Source of the DNA: Dendrophyllia cribrosa
Taxonomy: Eukaryota > Cnidaria > Anthozoa > Scleractinia > Dendrophylliidae
Direction of reading: 5' to 3'
Assembly (NCBI GenBank): GCA_024195265.1
Contig: JAJLRJ010000006.1
Location: 3,468,501-3,532,500, forward strand
Length of the DNA stretch: 64,000 nt
A program made the position numbers and the translations under genes. The notes under the pieces are model-generated. The model saw nothing but the letters and a program-made list of their open reading frames with translations, was not told the DNA's origin and ran no database searches. Positions 48,201 through 59,451 of the stretch are shown piece by piece. How positions within the stretch are numbered: the stretch's first letter is position 1; the number at the start of each line of letters is the position of its first letter.

Positions 48201-51200
48201 TACAACAGAGTTTGATCTTCATATCAGCAACATGTTAAAGTAACATTAACACGGACCCGGTTTCAGATCAATATTCTTGTTCCAGGCGTTCAGATAGCGG
48301 GTAGCGACGCGACGAGGTAGAGGCGGCAGGAAAAAACCTCCCTTCTTTCTCTTCCCGCCTCTTCTCCAGCGTCCCCTCAGCTCGCATTACTTTCACTCGC
48401 TCGGTCGATCACCGGCGATCACGTGATTTGTTCGCCCGCTCGACTATTCTGAGAGGGACTGCCGGCAGTCTATCTGTATGCTTACATGAAGTGTAGGCCG
48501 AGTTACTTTTATAATATATGTACGGCTGTTGCGCCTAAATGTCTCACTATGTTGTTTTCTGATTCAATTAGCTCGGTATTGAAGCAGCCGGCCAGGCCGG
48601 GGGAGTTGTTGAAGCAGCCATTTCTTACACTGGTGACGTGTTCAACCCAAAGAATTCAAAATACAATATCGATTACTACATGAACTTGGCAACAGAACTG
48701 GTCAGAGCTGGTATACACGTGCTGTGCATCAAGGTAAGGCAGAGGAGGCCGTTAACGGGACACCGTCCCTCCAACATACAATTTCGCTAACCATATTTCC
48801 TACATTTACACTTGCATAGAAGAAGTGCAATGCCACCAAATTTTCAACTAAATTGGATAAAAACATTCTATAGAGCAAAACAGAAGCAGTAGTTTGAAGA
48901 AAAAGTGCAGGATTATAAGGATGGAAGTGGATTACAGATCATTAGATTTGATTTCGTGACAGGCGGTCAAGAAATCAAAATTGTCATTCTTGTGGAATTT
49001 TGACTTCCTTAGTCGCTATTTTGTCTCTTTAGTTACTATTTCTTTGGTTTCATCACTTGGCGATTTTTTTCTTTCAATTTCAAGATAATGAAGCAAGTTT
49101 AAAGCAAGTTCTTGGCCATAAAGTAGCGAAATTTGAAGCGCCAAAACTTATGCTAAGCCGTAAAGCCGTATTTCTTTCCGCTTCAATTCAGTGACATTCT
49201 ATATTTTTTGGGTCTCAAACCAAGGATTTCCTCAATTAGCGAACAACTGTGGTTAGTTGTTTTTTTCATGACTCAAAAGCAGATTAAAATTTTTCCTTTC
49301 AATTCGTATTTTATTGTTCAAGCTAAACTTGTTTTGAAAGATGTAGTAACTGTAAACAGAGAGTTTCGTTTCCTTGTTCTTAGTTTGGTTTTGTTTCACT
49401 TGTGTTCATCACAGGACATGGCTGGTGTCTTGAAACCCAATGGCGCCACGCTTTTGATCGGTTCTCTTCGAGCCCAGTTCCCCAAGCTGCCTATTCACAT
49501 CCATACCCATGATACCGCGGGAGCAGGCGTGGCCTCCATGCTGGCCGCGGCGGAGGCTGGGGCCGATGTGGTGGATGTTGCAGTGGATTCCCTCTCAGGG
49601 ATGACGTCACAACCCAGCATGGGTGCGATTGTAGCTGCTCTGCAAAACACGGATAAAGAAACAGGTTTGTGGCGGCTTTTCTGGCCATTCTGATGGCACC
49701 TTGTTTTGGAGGGTGTTATCAATGTATTCGTATCGTAAAAAAATATAAGAGAACTGATATGATTGATGTGATATTTGTAAAGATTTTATGGGGAAGTAAT
49801 TCCAAAGCATAGGGTCCCGAAAAAAATATGCAAATTTTCACTCGGTCGATCAGCTGTAAACTTTGAGCCCGCGATATGTAATGGTCACCTGCTTTACCCA
49901 TGGGAACGGCGTTGGAGAGAGGGGAGGGTGGAAAGTTGGACACAGGGGGTGGGGCTCGGTGGAGCAAAATGCCTAGGAGAGAGGAGGGTGGAAAGTTGGA
50001 CACAGGGGGTGGGGTTCGGTGGAGCAAAATGCCAAGGAGAGGGGAGGGTGGAATGTTGGACACAGTGGGTGGGGCTCGGTGAAGCAAAATGCCAAGGAGA
50101 GGGGAGGGTGGAAAGTTGGACACAGGGGGTGGGGCTCGGTGGAGCAAAATGCCTAGGAGAGGGGAGGGTGGAAAGTTGGACACAGGGGGTGGGGCTCGGT
50201 GGAGCAAAATGCCTAGGAGAGGGGAGGGTGGAATGTTGGACAGAGGGGGTGGGGCTCGGTGGAGCAAAATGCCAAGGAAAGGGGAGGGTGGAAAGTTGGA
50301 CACAGGGGGTGGGGCTCGGTGGAGCAAAATGCCAAGGAGAGGGTAGGGTGGAAAGTTGGACACAGGGGGTGGGGCTCGGTGGAGCAAAATGCCTAGGAGA
50401 GGGGAGGGTGGAAAGTTGGACACAGGGGGTGGGGCTCGGTGGAGCAAAATGCCTAGGAGAGGGGAGGGTGGAAAGTTGGACACAGGGGGTGGGGCTCGGT
50501 GGAGCAAAATGCCTAGGAGAGGGGAGGTTCGGAAGTTGTCTCGTATTCACAAATTAGTCTTTGATTTGTCCTATTTCATTCTGGAAACAACTTAATAACT
50601 AGGAAAATGCAGGGAAACAATAAAGACGTCATCAGAAATAGCATTAAATAATAGGTGGTTTTCATGTTACGTCACGGCGGCCATGTTGGTGCACACCTAC
50701 AAAAGAATTTTAACCCATTCGCTCCTACACCGGCCAAAACCGGCCGTACAATACTCCACTGCTTTAAAAAATTGCAACTTTCTCAATCGCGCGAACATTG
50801 CCCTAACTAGCAGTTCTGAGCATTGACTAGAAAGTCCCTCAAATTGAGATACCCAATAAACACAAAAAAGTCGGCGATTTTTGCAGAATATCAGCGTTTG
50901 AATTTGGACAATAACAAAAATGACCGTTTTTAACGTCATAGAAAAACAACAAAAATCACGTTTTTGCCTTTAGTTTTTTTTATTCAAATCATCATGGCAA
51001 ACCCAAAAGTCAACATTCACAGCAAAATTCAGTCCTAGTCCTAGCTTAGCAGTGATTTTTTTTGCTCTTATTCGTTGCTCGGGCCGAGCTTTAGCCTCTC
51101 GTTCTAATGCATACTGACCTTGACTCGATTTTCAATATCACCACCGCACTGCATACTGGGAAAAAGCCAAAAATTTTGACAGCGCTCGATTCTTTCCGCA

Positions 51201-54200
51201 CACATTTCATATTTATACTAAGTCCACAGCCACTCCGACCCACCGCCGAAATTTCGCGCTTGTTGTATTCTCCTGTGGTCGCAACTTCCAAAATATGCCG
51301 CGGTAGGTCGAGAAATTCATCCAGAGTCGAGTCCCAAAGCCACTTCGTTTCCAGGCGGCCATTTTTCCAGTTCAACGTGCAACGAGCCAATTTCGTAAAC
51401 GAAGTACAACACCTAACTCGCTTCATTGAGAAGTGGACTCTGATCTACCTCCAAGCTTAATGATGCTCATCAGGCAGCTACTAAAGATGAAAAATGGCTG
51501 TGAACTTACCAAAAATCGTAGATAATTCATATTGGACCCTTTATTGCAAATCAACCAAGCAAAATGAGATCGTCACAATGACGTTTCCAGTAAACTCGAG
51601 CCTTCAGTGTTTTAGAACAGCAGCACTTTCAATGGTAACTTTAAATATGGAGTCACGAAATCCTATGGGGCGTGTGAATGCAGAAAATCGCTCAAAAACG
51701 TAAAAATTCTCAGGAGTGAATGGGTTAATGAACTTCTTTTGTTATGTGCACCAACATGGCCGCCATGGCCTTTGTCATTTGAGACCCACAGGACTGAAGG
51801 TCACGTGAGTGAAAACCATCTATACGCTGGGATTGTGTAAACACACAATTAAATTAAGTAAAATATCCTCACATATTATCTATTCCTGTGCAGAAAATAC
51901 TGAACACTTTGATGTAAATTGATTTGTCAAATGTACAAAACGACCAATCACAATCGAGATCAAACTAAATCGATTGTCAAATGTCAAATCAAACATTAGA
52001 GGTTGAAGTTTGCTTTTAGCTACTGCAACGACTTTTCATTATTGTCTTATTATCTGATTTCTATTCAAATCAAAGTGTTCACGACACCGTTTCCGTTTTA
52101 TTATTCGCTTAGTAACGCTTCAACGGTGTTCATTCTAAATGTTTTCACAAAACCGACGACTCTGACCTCTAGAACCCACCTGTCAGAATCCCATCTTGTC
52201 GCGAGCTCTTTAACGAGTCGCGTTCTGTTTTCCCCGTTATTAGGAATTCCTCTCCAGCGCGTCCACGAGTACAGCGAGTACTGGGAACGAGCCCGCCAGC
52301 TGTACGCGCCATTCGAGAGCACAGTGACAATGAAGACCGGAAATGCTGACGTGTACGAGAACGAGATTCCTGGGGGCCAGTACACCAACCTTCATTTCCA
52401 GGCCTACTCCCTGGGGCTAGCGGATCAGTTTTCAGATGTCAAGAAGAAATACACCATGGCAAACAATCTGCTTGGGGACATTGTCAAGGTAAGGACGCAC
52501 CCTCTTCTCCCGCAAAATTCTGGCTAAACACGCTTAAGGCAGAAACTAGAAAATGCAAGAACAGGTTCTGTTTGTTCGATTATGATCTGGCAAAAATATT
52601 TTGTGAACAAAACAGGATACAGAATCCTTTACGCATAATACATGAATTTAAGAAATATCTCACCTGGTCATTGGCTCTCGTTTTTCAAACAATCTGTTTG
52701 ACTCTCATTGTCCTACACAACAGGCCCTTTTTGGGGTGCTCAAGCGGGTTTTGGCGCGCAGCACGAGACGCGCGAGGAAACTCTCTCATCGACCAGAAGG
52801 CAGACTGTTCCAGGCTCTTAAATGTAATGGCAACGATCTTGTTCTGACGTCAACTCTCTGTAAGGTGGACACCTCTCTAAGGCGAAAAGCTATAGCTAAG
52901 CTTTTCCGCCTTAAAGAGAGTTCGCTGTGTAACATATATAAATTAGTAAATCAGCTCCCCATAAGGCGCACACCTCTTTAAGGAAGACAGCTAAAGCTGT
53001 TCCGGAGAATTTCCGCCTTAGAGAGTTCAAAGTGTAGAGTTACGATTAGTTAATCCACCACCAGTATGAGGGGTACACCTTTCTGCGTTGGACAGGTAGG
53101 GGTGATCACGAGGGTGCCCGCCTTAGACATAGAGCTCACTGTGTAGCATTTCAATTAGTGGAGGTTTTAATGGAAAGCCATACTGATATATGTTTACATG
53201 TTTGTTTATTAGGTGACGCCCACCTCCAAGGTTGTAGGAGACTTGGCCCAGTTCATGGTGCAGAACAAACTGGATGAACGTGATGTGCTTGCTAAAGCGG
53301 AGGAACTCGACTTCCCCTCCTCAGTTACAGAATTCATGCAGGGCTACCTCGGACAACCTCACGGGGGATTCCCTGAACCACTTAGAACCAAGGTAAGAAC
53401 TCATGAACTCACCTTCCTATCCGACCTATGACGTTTATGGCTTACACCTGCTGTTTTGGGGCGGAGGGGTTCAGCATTATAGAGGGCGCCTAATTACACT
53501 GAAATAGGGAAAAAGACACGGACTTTCTTAAGTTATTTAGTCATACCGTGTGATCGAAAACCAAAAAATGTGCACGGTTGTTGTACTTTCAACATAAATT
53601 GTAGCTTCTTTGTTATCGCCATTGAAGTGTGCAAGGTTTTATAACCAGTCCCTCGACTAGCTATGCTCAAACGTTAGACACAATAAACAGTACCACAAGA
53701 AAGTACTACTCAACAATTTTTATATGAATAGATTTCGTTCGTCCACAGACTTTTCACTTCTAGAACCTCTTTATACTGCATAATAAGCACTACCAGAGGA
53801 AACTACTGCTAGGGAACTGTCACTTGAGTGGTCACACTTTAGGATTTGACACACAGAATTGATACTTAATGTAGAAATTCCAAATCAAGACTTGTCAATG
53901 ACCACTGGTCTTCGCTTCCTGATACTTTTGAAGAATGTTTGCACCTCCCTTTTAATATCTTTCTTTATAAACGCATATGCCAGAGGATTTGCAGCGGCGT
54001 TTATCACCAAAAGTAACAGAACTACGTCCACTAAAATCAGCGGACAGATTTGACAAAAAGAGAAATAGATTTCGACGCTGTAGCAGAGCACAAATGCAAG
54101 CACGACCACTCCGACAACCTTCGCCGAAGAAGCTTCGGGGCTCCGTCGGACAACACTCGGGCGATCTTTGGAAGTGCGACTGTTGAATCGTAAATCAGCG

Positions 54201-57200
54201 AGCAGGATCGAGATTTCCTTCTTGTGCCTCCGAACGATTATTAGCATGTGATAGGTGGCTATGATGAGTAATATGGCGGGCAAAATTTCAAACACGCATT
54301 TCATAAGTGTGTTTACTACGAACACGGTGACTGATGGGGCACCGAGATAATGGACTAAAACTGTGAATATAATCCATACAGTTGCGGGAAAAACCCAAGC
54401 GGCAGTTATCATGCAAAAGCTTCGTTTCGAAGTCATGTATGTGATGTACCTCAGAGGAAGTGCAATGGCGATGTATCTATCTGTTGTCATCGCGCATAGG
54501 TTCGCCGCCGAAGCGTGCACGAAGAAACCGAGACAAGTTGAAATGATGCTTTTATGATGCGCTGTACAGTAAGTCGGCCACTTTTTGCAGGTGAACAGCG
54601 CTGGAAACAAGAAAAACCCGATACAGAAGTCGGCGACTGCAAGCGACATTATGAAGCGGTTCGCTATTGTGCGAAGTCGCCGTCTTGTTGTGACGGCCCA
54701 GATCACAAGCGCGTTGCCTGTTACGGCTAAAATTGTCGGGAACCAACCGATGATCCAGAACCATGGGTGCATGCTGACTTAAGTCACTGTACTCAAGAGC
54801 GCTCAAAATCAAAATTACTAAATTTCATTTTGAAAAATTCTGACAAACAAACAGTTTCTACGGAAAGTGCTGCTTAAGGGCTTCCATTTGAATGGTCACA
54901 CTGTAGTGTTTCATCCACAGACTAAAAACGTTAAGAACTTTCTGCTTTGAGTCTTAGCAGTTGTAGTTCTGAGAGAAAAAACGACGTTTGCGAATCCAAG
55001 TTGTTTGTCAGTTGCGTGGAGCTTAGGACTTCTATTTTTCCAGTAATCAAAACTGAGTCGAATTTATCTCTTCTCCATTGTATTATGCTAAAGTCACCAC
55101 TTGCAAATCCACGTTGTTCCTGACTTGTACGTGTGGACAAAAACGCTTACTTGTAGAGTGTATGATTTTGATAACCCGTTAGTAGACTTTTTTTTGCGTC
55201 CCGTAAAAGAACTCCAAATTTCCAAGCCGTTATTTTTTGGTCCTTTTGCAGAAGTGTTATTGCCGCGTTTAAGAAGTCTCGCTCATAAAATAATTTGAAA
55301 TTAAATGTCACCCCAAAACCACTAAAGATGCACACTTAAGTACAGGCAGCTGCCTTCCAAATATCTTACAGTTATTCGTCCTTTCTCCCGAGCACTTGTT
55401 CTTTGTTAGCTCTCCGTCACTTTGTTGATACAAACGCGAGAAATTTTGTCCACAATTCATCGTCGGCTGTGTTTAATTGGTTAAGAGCTGTCATTTCCTG
55501 CGTTAAAAATTTGTTTTTTCACAGGGAAAAGGCAAACATCGAGATGAAAACGAAATTTGTTTTCTTTTTAATAAAACGCGTAACCTGTCTTTTGTTTTTA
55601 TTTTTTTCTTTCTTTCGCCAAGGAGTGTGAACTAAATTAAGTAAGATTTTAGATTGTTTTCCAAATAATATAAAAATATTGCGAATTAAACTTTTGTAAT
55701 AAAATAAATTAGTTCTATTTTCTTTAGCTGCAAGATGCCTTTCGGTTTTCACACAACTCTGTTAATTTTAATTTAAGATAAAAGTCTTTATAAAGATGGC
55801 TGCCATGCAGTTTACAAGTACAGTTTCATTTTTCCCAATTTTTCGCCATTTTGGCCAAAGTAAACACATTAATTATTCACAAAAAAGGGCAACTAGGAAC
55901 GAACCAATCAGAACTCGAGTAAATTATATATAGGCGATGACAAGCGCGGGAAAACATGCAACTGTTGCTAAGCGCGAGAAAACATACAGCTTGTGCCAAG
56001 GGCAGGAAAAAATCGCTGGTTTCATTTCTTTCCCCAAATTGGTTGAAAAAGCAGTATCTTTACTCTGATTGGATAGCGAATATTATATATGTATGTTTAA
56101 TGAAACAATGAAAAGAGCACGGCAAAGGAAAAATACTCTATCAAAGATCTTTATTGATGTAATGTTTTAGGCAAGTACAGTTAACCCTATCTAAACGGAC
56201 ACACATCCAATAGGCGCTTCTTCTAGACGGACACCTAAAGTTTGTCTCTACCGTAGTTCAGTCACTCATTTTACCCTCTGTAAGGCGAACACCTCCCGAC
56301 TGAGTTTGTTTTGGTCCTGACGGTGTTGGTCTTGAGTGACATTACTAAAATACTACAACCCCTTCACAATAGTTGGTAGGCTTCTTTTTTTAACGTTCAC
56401 TTCATTTTACCCTCAGATGTTAAAGGGTCGTCCCACTATTGACGGCAGACCGGGTGAATCATTGGAGTCACTTGATTTCGATGCTCTGAAGGCGAAGCTG
56501 CAAGATGATTATGGTTAGAAATGCTTTTGATACGATAAAGACTTTGTCACAGTAAATTCAAATTTTCTTGTCTCCCGAAAGGGAGGGGCTGTACTTCCCG
56601 CTTTTCATAATTATGTAAATCATGTTCTTATGCTAAATTTACATGTGAAAAGCAGGAAGGTTTGTATCAAAACAAAGTCAACTCCTGCCTCACTTTCACT
56701 CAAAGGCTAGAGTATTAAACACACAGCTTTAAAATGGTCTATTGGCTGTTTCAATACAAACCGGTGTTTGTCTGTTTAATCTTACTGTCTTGCCATTTTA
56801 CTTAGTTTAAAGCGCTCTTTCCAGTTGTGTTAATGGATTTTTGCTAAAATACGAATTTATCGTGACGTCTTTTTCTTGTTGTGTGTTTGCACTTAAAGTC
56901 TTAGTCTATAAGTTGTGTATCATCAGGGAAATAAATAGTGCGGATATTGAACTGAAAGAGCAAACTGACATTGTATATCACTTTCCTTTACTGACATTTC
57001 CATCCGCGAGTTCAATAGCATCACGATTTTAAAAATATTGAAGGAACCGAAAAACAGGATCCATAACTAGATTTCCCATACTGAACTTAACAAAGACGCG
57101 AAATTTCGAAGAGATCTGCTTCTATGAAAAAAACAACAACAAATAAATGTATGATGTACGTGTGTGGCCGCCTGCCATGCATTTTCTTGTAAAATCTCTT

Positions 57201-59101
57201 CGTAACTTCACATTTTGGCTTCATTCAGTATGGGGAAGTTATATATTTACCCTGTTTTTCATTTATTTTAATATTTAAAATGTCAGGCTGTCTCGAAAAG
57301 AGGCTATTCTGGGGAGTTCTTGAGAGGGGGGGCGGCTAATTGGAGAAGGGGTCTTATTACAAAATCCGACGTCCAAAAATCATGTTAACTCTAGCCTCCT
57401 CAGCGGGCGACTTCAAAGGAGAGATTGGAAGAATATTGGGCTTTCGGAAATTGAGAGGGGCCTGGAGTAAGCATGAGTGCTCCTCGTCTCCAGTCTCCCC
57501 AAACCTCAACCGCGGAGTTGCCTTCAAAGGAGGTTGATATGATTGAAGGTTTGACTCTTGTATTGAAGGATTCCATTTTGATTGACAGGCGAGAATGCTA
57601 TCAAAGATGAAGACGTTCTTAGCGCCGCGCTGTATCCCAAAGTATTCAAAGATTACATGCTGTTCAAGGAAGAGTTTGGTCCTGTTCACGGACTGCCCAC
57701 CAGGCTCTTCTTCACTGGCCCTGACATCGGCGAGGAATTCCAAGTAGAATTACAACCAGGAAAGGTTCTGAACATCAAGGTGCTGGCGATCAGTAATCTG
57801 CACCCCAATGGACAGAGAGAGGTGTTCTGTGAGATGAACGGACAGCTTAGGACTGTCATGGTCGAGGACAAGTCTGTCACGAAGGTATGAATCAGTGCTG
57901 TTAAAAGAAAAGTGTAGTCTGCGCAGCAGGCGTCGGGGAGAGGAAAATTGGGGAGAGAGGGGAAGGACGCCTGCAATAAAGACCCCCTTTTTCATTGCTG
58001 CGGACGCTGGTATAGCCGCAAAATTTCGATTGGCTAATTCGCGCTGGGCGGTAAACATTATATAGTAGTAAATTCCCTCGTGAAGTCATCCATGAGTAAA
58101 AGATTGGTGAACGTTGACTAATTCAAATGCCAGGAAATCGGTGGGCGTAATGTGAACAGCCCGGTTCTTATAGCAGGCGTTTCTTCCCTTCTCCCCCTCT
58201 CCTTTTCCGCGCCTTCCCCCCCCCCCCCCTTCCCCTTCCCCCCTTCCCCCCTCCTCCTTCCCCTTCCCCCTCCCCCTCCCCGTTTACGTTTACAGGCTAT
58301 TAAAAGTGCTGATGCTGTTTCTTTTTTGTATTTTTGTTTTCTTTTTCACGCACAACCAAACAAAATGAATGAATGAATGAAAAGTAGAGCTTGAATAGGG
58401 GTAGTTTCTAAAGAAACTATGGTTCTGCGTCAGTGGGGGAGGGAAACATGGCAACTTAGTTCAATCAACTCAGTTGATAAGTTGAATCGGCCACCAAAAC
58501 TAAGAGCTTGAGTTGAAATCCAATTTCAATAAAAGGGTTTGGTAAACGTCATTTTAGGCAATTCCTGTCTTTTCTCTTTAGTACCTACCTCTTGCTCGTT
58601 GTTCAAAATAAAATATCTGAAAGAAGGACGTATTTCTTGTAATAATAACGACTAAATTTATCCTGAATGTTGAATTAGCTGACAGTAAGGTGACCGCTGG
58701 TATTAACTCAACTTTGTATGTTTTAATGTTTTTGTTTAAATTTTGTTACTTCACACTGCCTTCCGACCTCGCCTCCTCACAACTTTCCGTTCCACTTTTC
58801 TTTAATTCCTCTTTGAATAACACCTATCTTCGTTATCTTTTAGACACTGACGCGACATCCCAAAGCCGATAAGTCAGTCAAAGGCTCCGTGGGAGCTCCA
58901 ATGCCGGGGAAAGTCGTGGGTATCCGCGTGAAAGAGAAGGAGGTTGTCAAGAAGGGAGCCCCTCTTGTTGTGCTGAGCGCCATGAAGATGGAGACCAACG
59001 TTAGTGCTCCGATCGATGGCACGGTCACCAAAATCTCCGTCAACCTCAACCAGAACTTAGAAGCGGGAGATCTTCTGGTTGATATTGAACCACTCAGTTA
59101 G
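35834..59101 (+). CDS. PC: Pyruvate carboxylase, mitochondrial, complete
   Basis: Biotin enzyme that carboxylates pyruvate to oxaloacetate with ATP and bicarbonate in the mitochondrial matrix, feeding the TCA cycle and gluconeogenesis. Fifteen coding exons join in frame: 35834-36190, 37497-37893, 39058-39361, 40254-40416, 40739-40921, 41530-41754, 45686-45941, 46931-47166, 48572-48733, 49415-49664, 52244-52488, 53213-53392, 56417-56513, 57589-57884 and 58844-59101. The product is 1202 aa; human PC is 1178. Residues 1-43 lack acidic residues and are rich in R, K and S, as in a mitochondrial presequence. Biotin carboxylase covers about 55-510 ([12 protein letters not shown]-grasp [12 protein letters not shown] at about 206). 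Carboxyltransferase covers about 565-860 ([14 protein letters not shown] at about 588, carbamylated-type Lys in CIKDMAG at 761, HTH at 791-793). The biotin carrier has AMKM with Lys at about 1165. The ATG at 35834 follows an in-frame TAG and is the first ATG in its exon. The introns hold many repeats and a nested GPCR gene. Confidence 0.96.
36371..36507. mobile_element. Palindromic MITE, TTTTCCTTTGT core, PC intron 1
   Basis: AGGTTAAAATTATTTCAAAC and its inverse flank TTTTTATTTTCCTTTGTC and its inverse. Part of the right end is duplicated (AAAATAATTTTAACCTA). Relative of 29904-30031. Confidence 0.7.
37331..37362. repeat. Poly(G) tract, PC intron 1
   Basis: G run broken once by A. Quadruplex-capable in the PC sense transcript. 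Confidence 0.85.
38536..38790 (-). mobile_element. tRNA-derived SINE, copy 1, PC intron 2
   Basis: On the minus strand the head reads GGGATGGCATGGTGGTGAGA (A box) and GGGTTCAATTCCTGG (B box), followed by a body containing GTTGAGTTTGGTG and AACTAACATTTC. A second copy in the same orientation lies at 47196-47430. Confidence 0.75.
39384..39520. repeat. Minisatellite, period about 35, PC intron 3
   Basis: About four copies of GAGTGGAGGGGTGGGGGG followed by ACAGTTGGTGTGT. It begins only about 25 bases after the exon donor at 39362. Confidence 0.75.
42157..42313. repeat. (CATA)n microsatellite, about 39 units
   Basis: Almost uninterrupted CATA repeat with one TTA interruption near 42205. It lies at the 3' side of the minus-strand LINE fragment and reads TATG in LINE sense, so it is probably the LINE tail. 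Confidence 0.9.
42314..43485 (-). mobile_element. 5'-truncated non-LTR retrotransposon with RT ORF
   Basis: A 345-codon ORF (43483-42446, minus) starts inside a reverse transcriptase: [20 protein letters not shown], then the catalytic YVDD box (CYVDDTKLF), [11 protein letters not shown] and a C-terminal region ending [11 protein letters not shown]. The endonuclease and N-terminal RT are missing. The 5' edge abuts a G-tipped element fragment at 43486, and the 3' UTR (42445-42314) runs into a TATG repeat tail, as in CR1/L2-group LINEs. The frame is open, which suggests a recent insertion. It lies in PC intron 6. Confidence 0.85.
43486..43560. mobile_element. Fragment of G-tipped GGGGTACTC element
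   Basis: GGGGGGGTACTCAACAAAG followed by GGGGATGCTCCGCCCCGAGG and CCCTTACCCTTTCATATACC, matching one end of 28998-29413 in inverse orientation. It lies directly against the truncated LINE. Confidence 0.7.
43822..45571. mobile_element. TTAA-flanked element with mirrored internal motifs
   Basis: TTAA at 43818-43821 and 45572-45575 flanks a 1,750-base element whose ends are the 16-base inverted repeat GGTTACAGTGTACCTT. Inside, CAGTTTCCGGCC occurs three times in the left half (44201, 44218, 44613) and its reverse complement GGCCGGAAACTG three times in the right half (45001, 45021, 45196). No transposase is recognised. It lies in PC intron 6. Confidence 0.8.
46507..46700 (-). mobile_element. LINE 3' end fragment with (ATT)n tail
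   Basis: An AAT repeat followed by AAACTTTATTTGAGTGTCAA; on the minus strand this is a LINE-like 3' UTR ending in a short ATT repeat, similar to the word at 33341. It lies in PC intron 7. Boundaries approximate. Confidence 0.5.
47196..47430 (-). mobile_element. tRNA-derived SINE, copy 2, PC intron 8
   Basis: Shares TTGGAATTTAGAAATGTTAG, ACTCAACCAACATA and the B box region (GATTCGAACCCAGGCCACAT) with 38536-38790, in the same antisense orientation relative to PC. Confidence 0.75.
49917..50528. repeat. 60-base minisatellite, about 10 copies, PC intron 10
   Basis: The unit contains GGGTGGAAAGTTGGACACAG, GGGTGGGGCTCGGTGGAGCA and AAATGCCTAGGAGAG. The period is exactly 60 bases, a multiple of three, so several frames stay open on both strands (up to 262 codons). 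Copies differ by a few substitutions. There are no spacers between units, so it is not a CRISPR-like array. Confidence 0.95.
50714..51724 (-). mobile_element. TTAA-flanked transposon, copy B, PC intron 10
   Basis: TTAA at 50710-50713 and 51725-51728, ends CCCATTCGCTCCTA and CCCATTCACTCCTGAG (inverse). The body is the reverse complement of 10502-11518. No transposase is recognised. Confidence 0.8.
52855..53150. repeat. MITE debris with GGTGGACACCTCTCTAAGG words
   Basis: Repeated words such as GACACCTCTCTAAGGCG and CGCACACCTCTTTAAGG and their inverses (CGCCTTAGAGAG), resembling 25219-25407 and 56170-56310. It lies in PC intron 11. Confidence 0.5.
53885..54772 (-). CDS. Intronless class A (rhodopsin family) GPCR nested in PC intron 12
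   Basis: A single 295-codon ORF encodes a seven-helix receptor. Landmarks: GN20 in TM1, LAVAD48 in TM2, DRY 98-100 followed by IALPLRY, W126 in TM4, P165 in TM5 and NPLAY 262-266 in TM7, then a short basic tail. The N terminus is only a few residues long. The [12 protein letters not shown] wording and very short second extracellular loop recall the adenosine/melanocortin cluster, but the ligand cannot be assigned. No Cys is seen at the usual TM3 position (residue 74 is Lys) or in extracellular loop 2, and TM6 has LCYSVE instead of the common CWxP. It lies entirely between PC exons 12 and 13 on the opposite strand, so it must have its own promoter. A retroposed origin is possible, although no poly(A) remnant was recognised. 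Confidence 0.9.
   Translation of the reverse strand: MHPWFWIIGWFPTILAVTGNALVIWAVTTRRRLRTIANRFIMSLAVADFCIGFFLFPALFTCKKWPTYCTAHHKSIISTCLGFFVHASAANLCAMTTDRYIAIALPLRYITYMTSKRSFCMITAAWVFPATVWIIFTVLVHYLGAPSVTVFVVNTLMKCVFEILPAILLIIATYHMLIIVRRHKKEISILLADLRFNSRTSKDRPSVVRRSPEASSAKVVGVVVLAFVLCYSVEIYFSFCQICPLILVDVVLLLLVINAAANPLAYAFIKKDIKREVQTFFKSIRKRRPVVIDKS
56170..56310. repeat. MITE-like debris in PC intron 12
   Basis: AACGGACACACATCC, GACGGACACCTAAAG and GGCGAACACCTCCCG are spaced along the segment, the same word family as 52855-53150. Confidence 0.4.
58215..58285. repeat. C-rich low-complexity tract, PC intron 14
   Basis: C runs broken by TT (CCCCTTCCCC). G-rich on the template strand. Confidence 0.8.
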
Positions 59102-59451
59102 TTCGGACGCAGTCTTCGAGGTATCGGGACCGATTTGGTGTCGTTCGGTTAATCTTCGGACAGTTTCGTGTGATAAAAGAACTTTTTTATCCACTGAGGA
59201 TGAAATTCTAAATGTACTGAAAATGATGGTCGTGTTAAGTTACTAAGAATATGCAATTTGAGATTTTTCCATTTTGAACTCGGGCTTTTCATGCAGGGAG
59301 CTGATGGGTTAAGAACTTTACAGGTTAAGTCAAGCACTTTCATTGTATCTTGGGAGGGTCATTTGTTGGTATCAAAATAGTTGATTTATAGAAGAGACGT
59401 AGCAATTACATGAAAAAGTCAGGTGCCCCCGCCATTAGCTGTTAAGGGTTA

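Noticed and set aside
49917..50528. CRISPR-like array
   Set aside because: Units are contiguous with no unique spacers, and the genome is eukaryotic.
49719..50557. Long ORFs (up to 262 codons) on both strands over the 60-base array
   Set aside because: They exist only because a stop-free 60-base unit is repeated; no family similarity and no splice or start context.
51107..51460. 117-codon ORF in the TTAA element copy B
   Set aside because: Not preserved intact in copy A and no similarity to a transposase.
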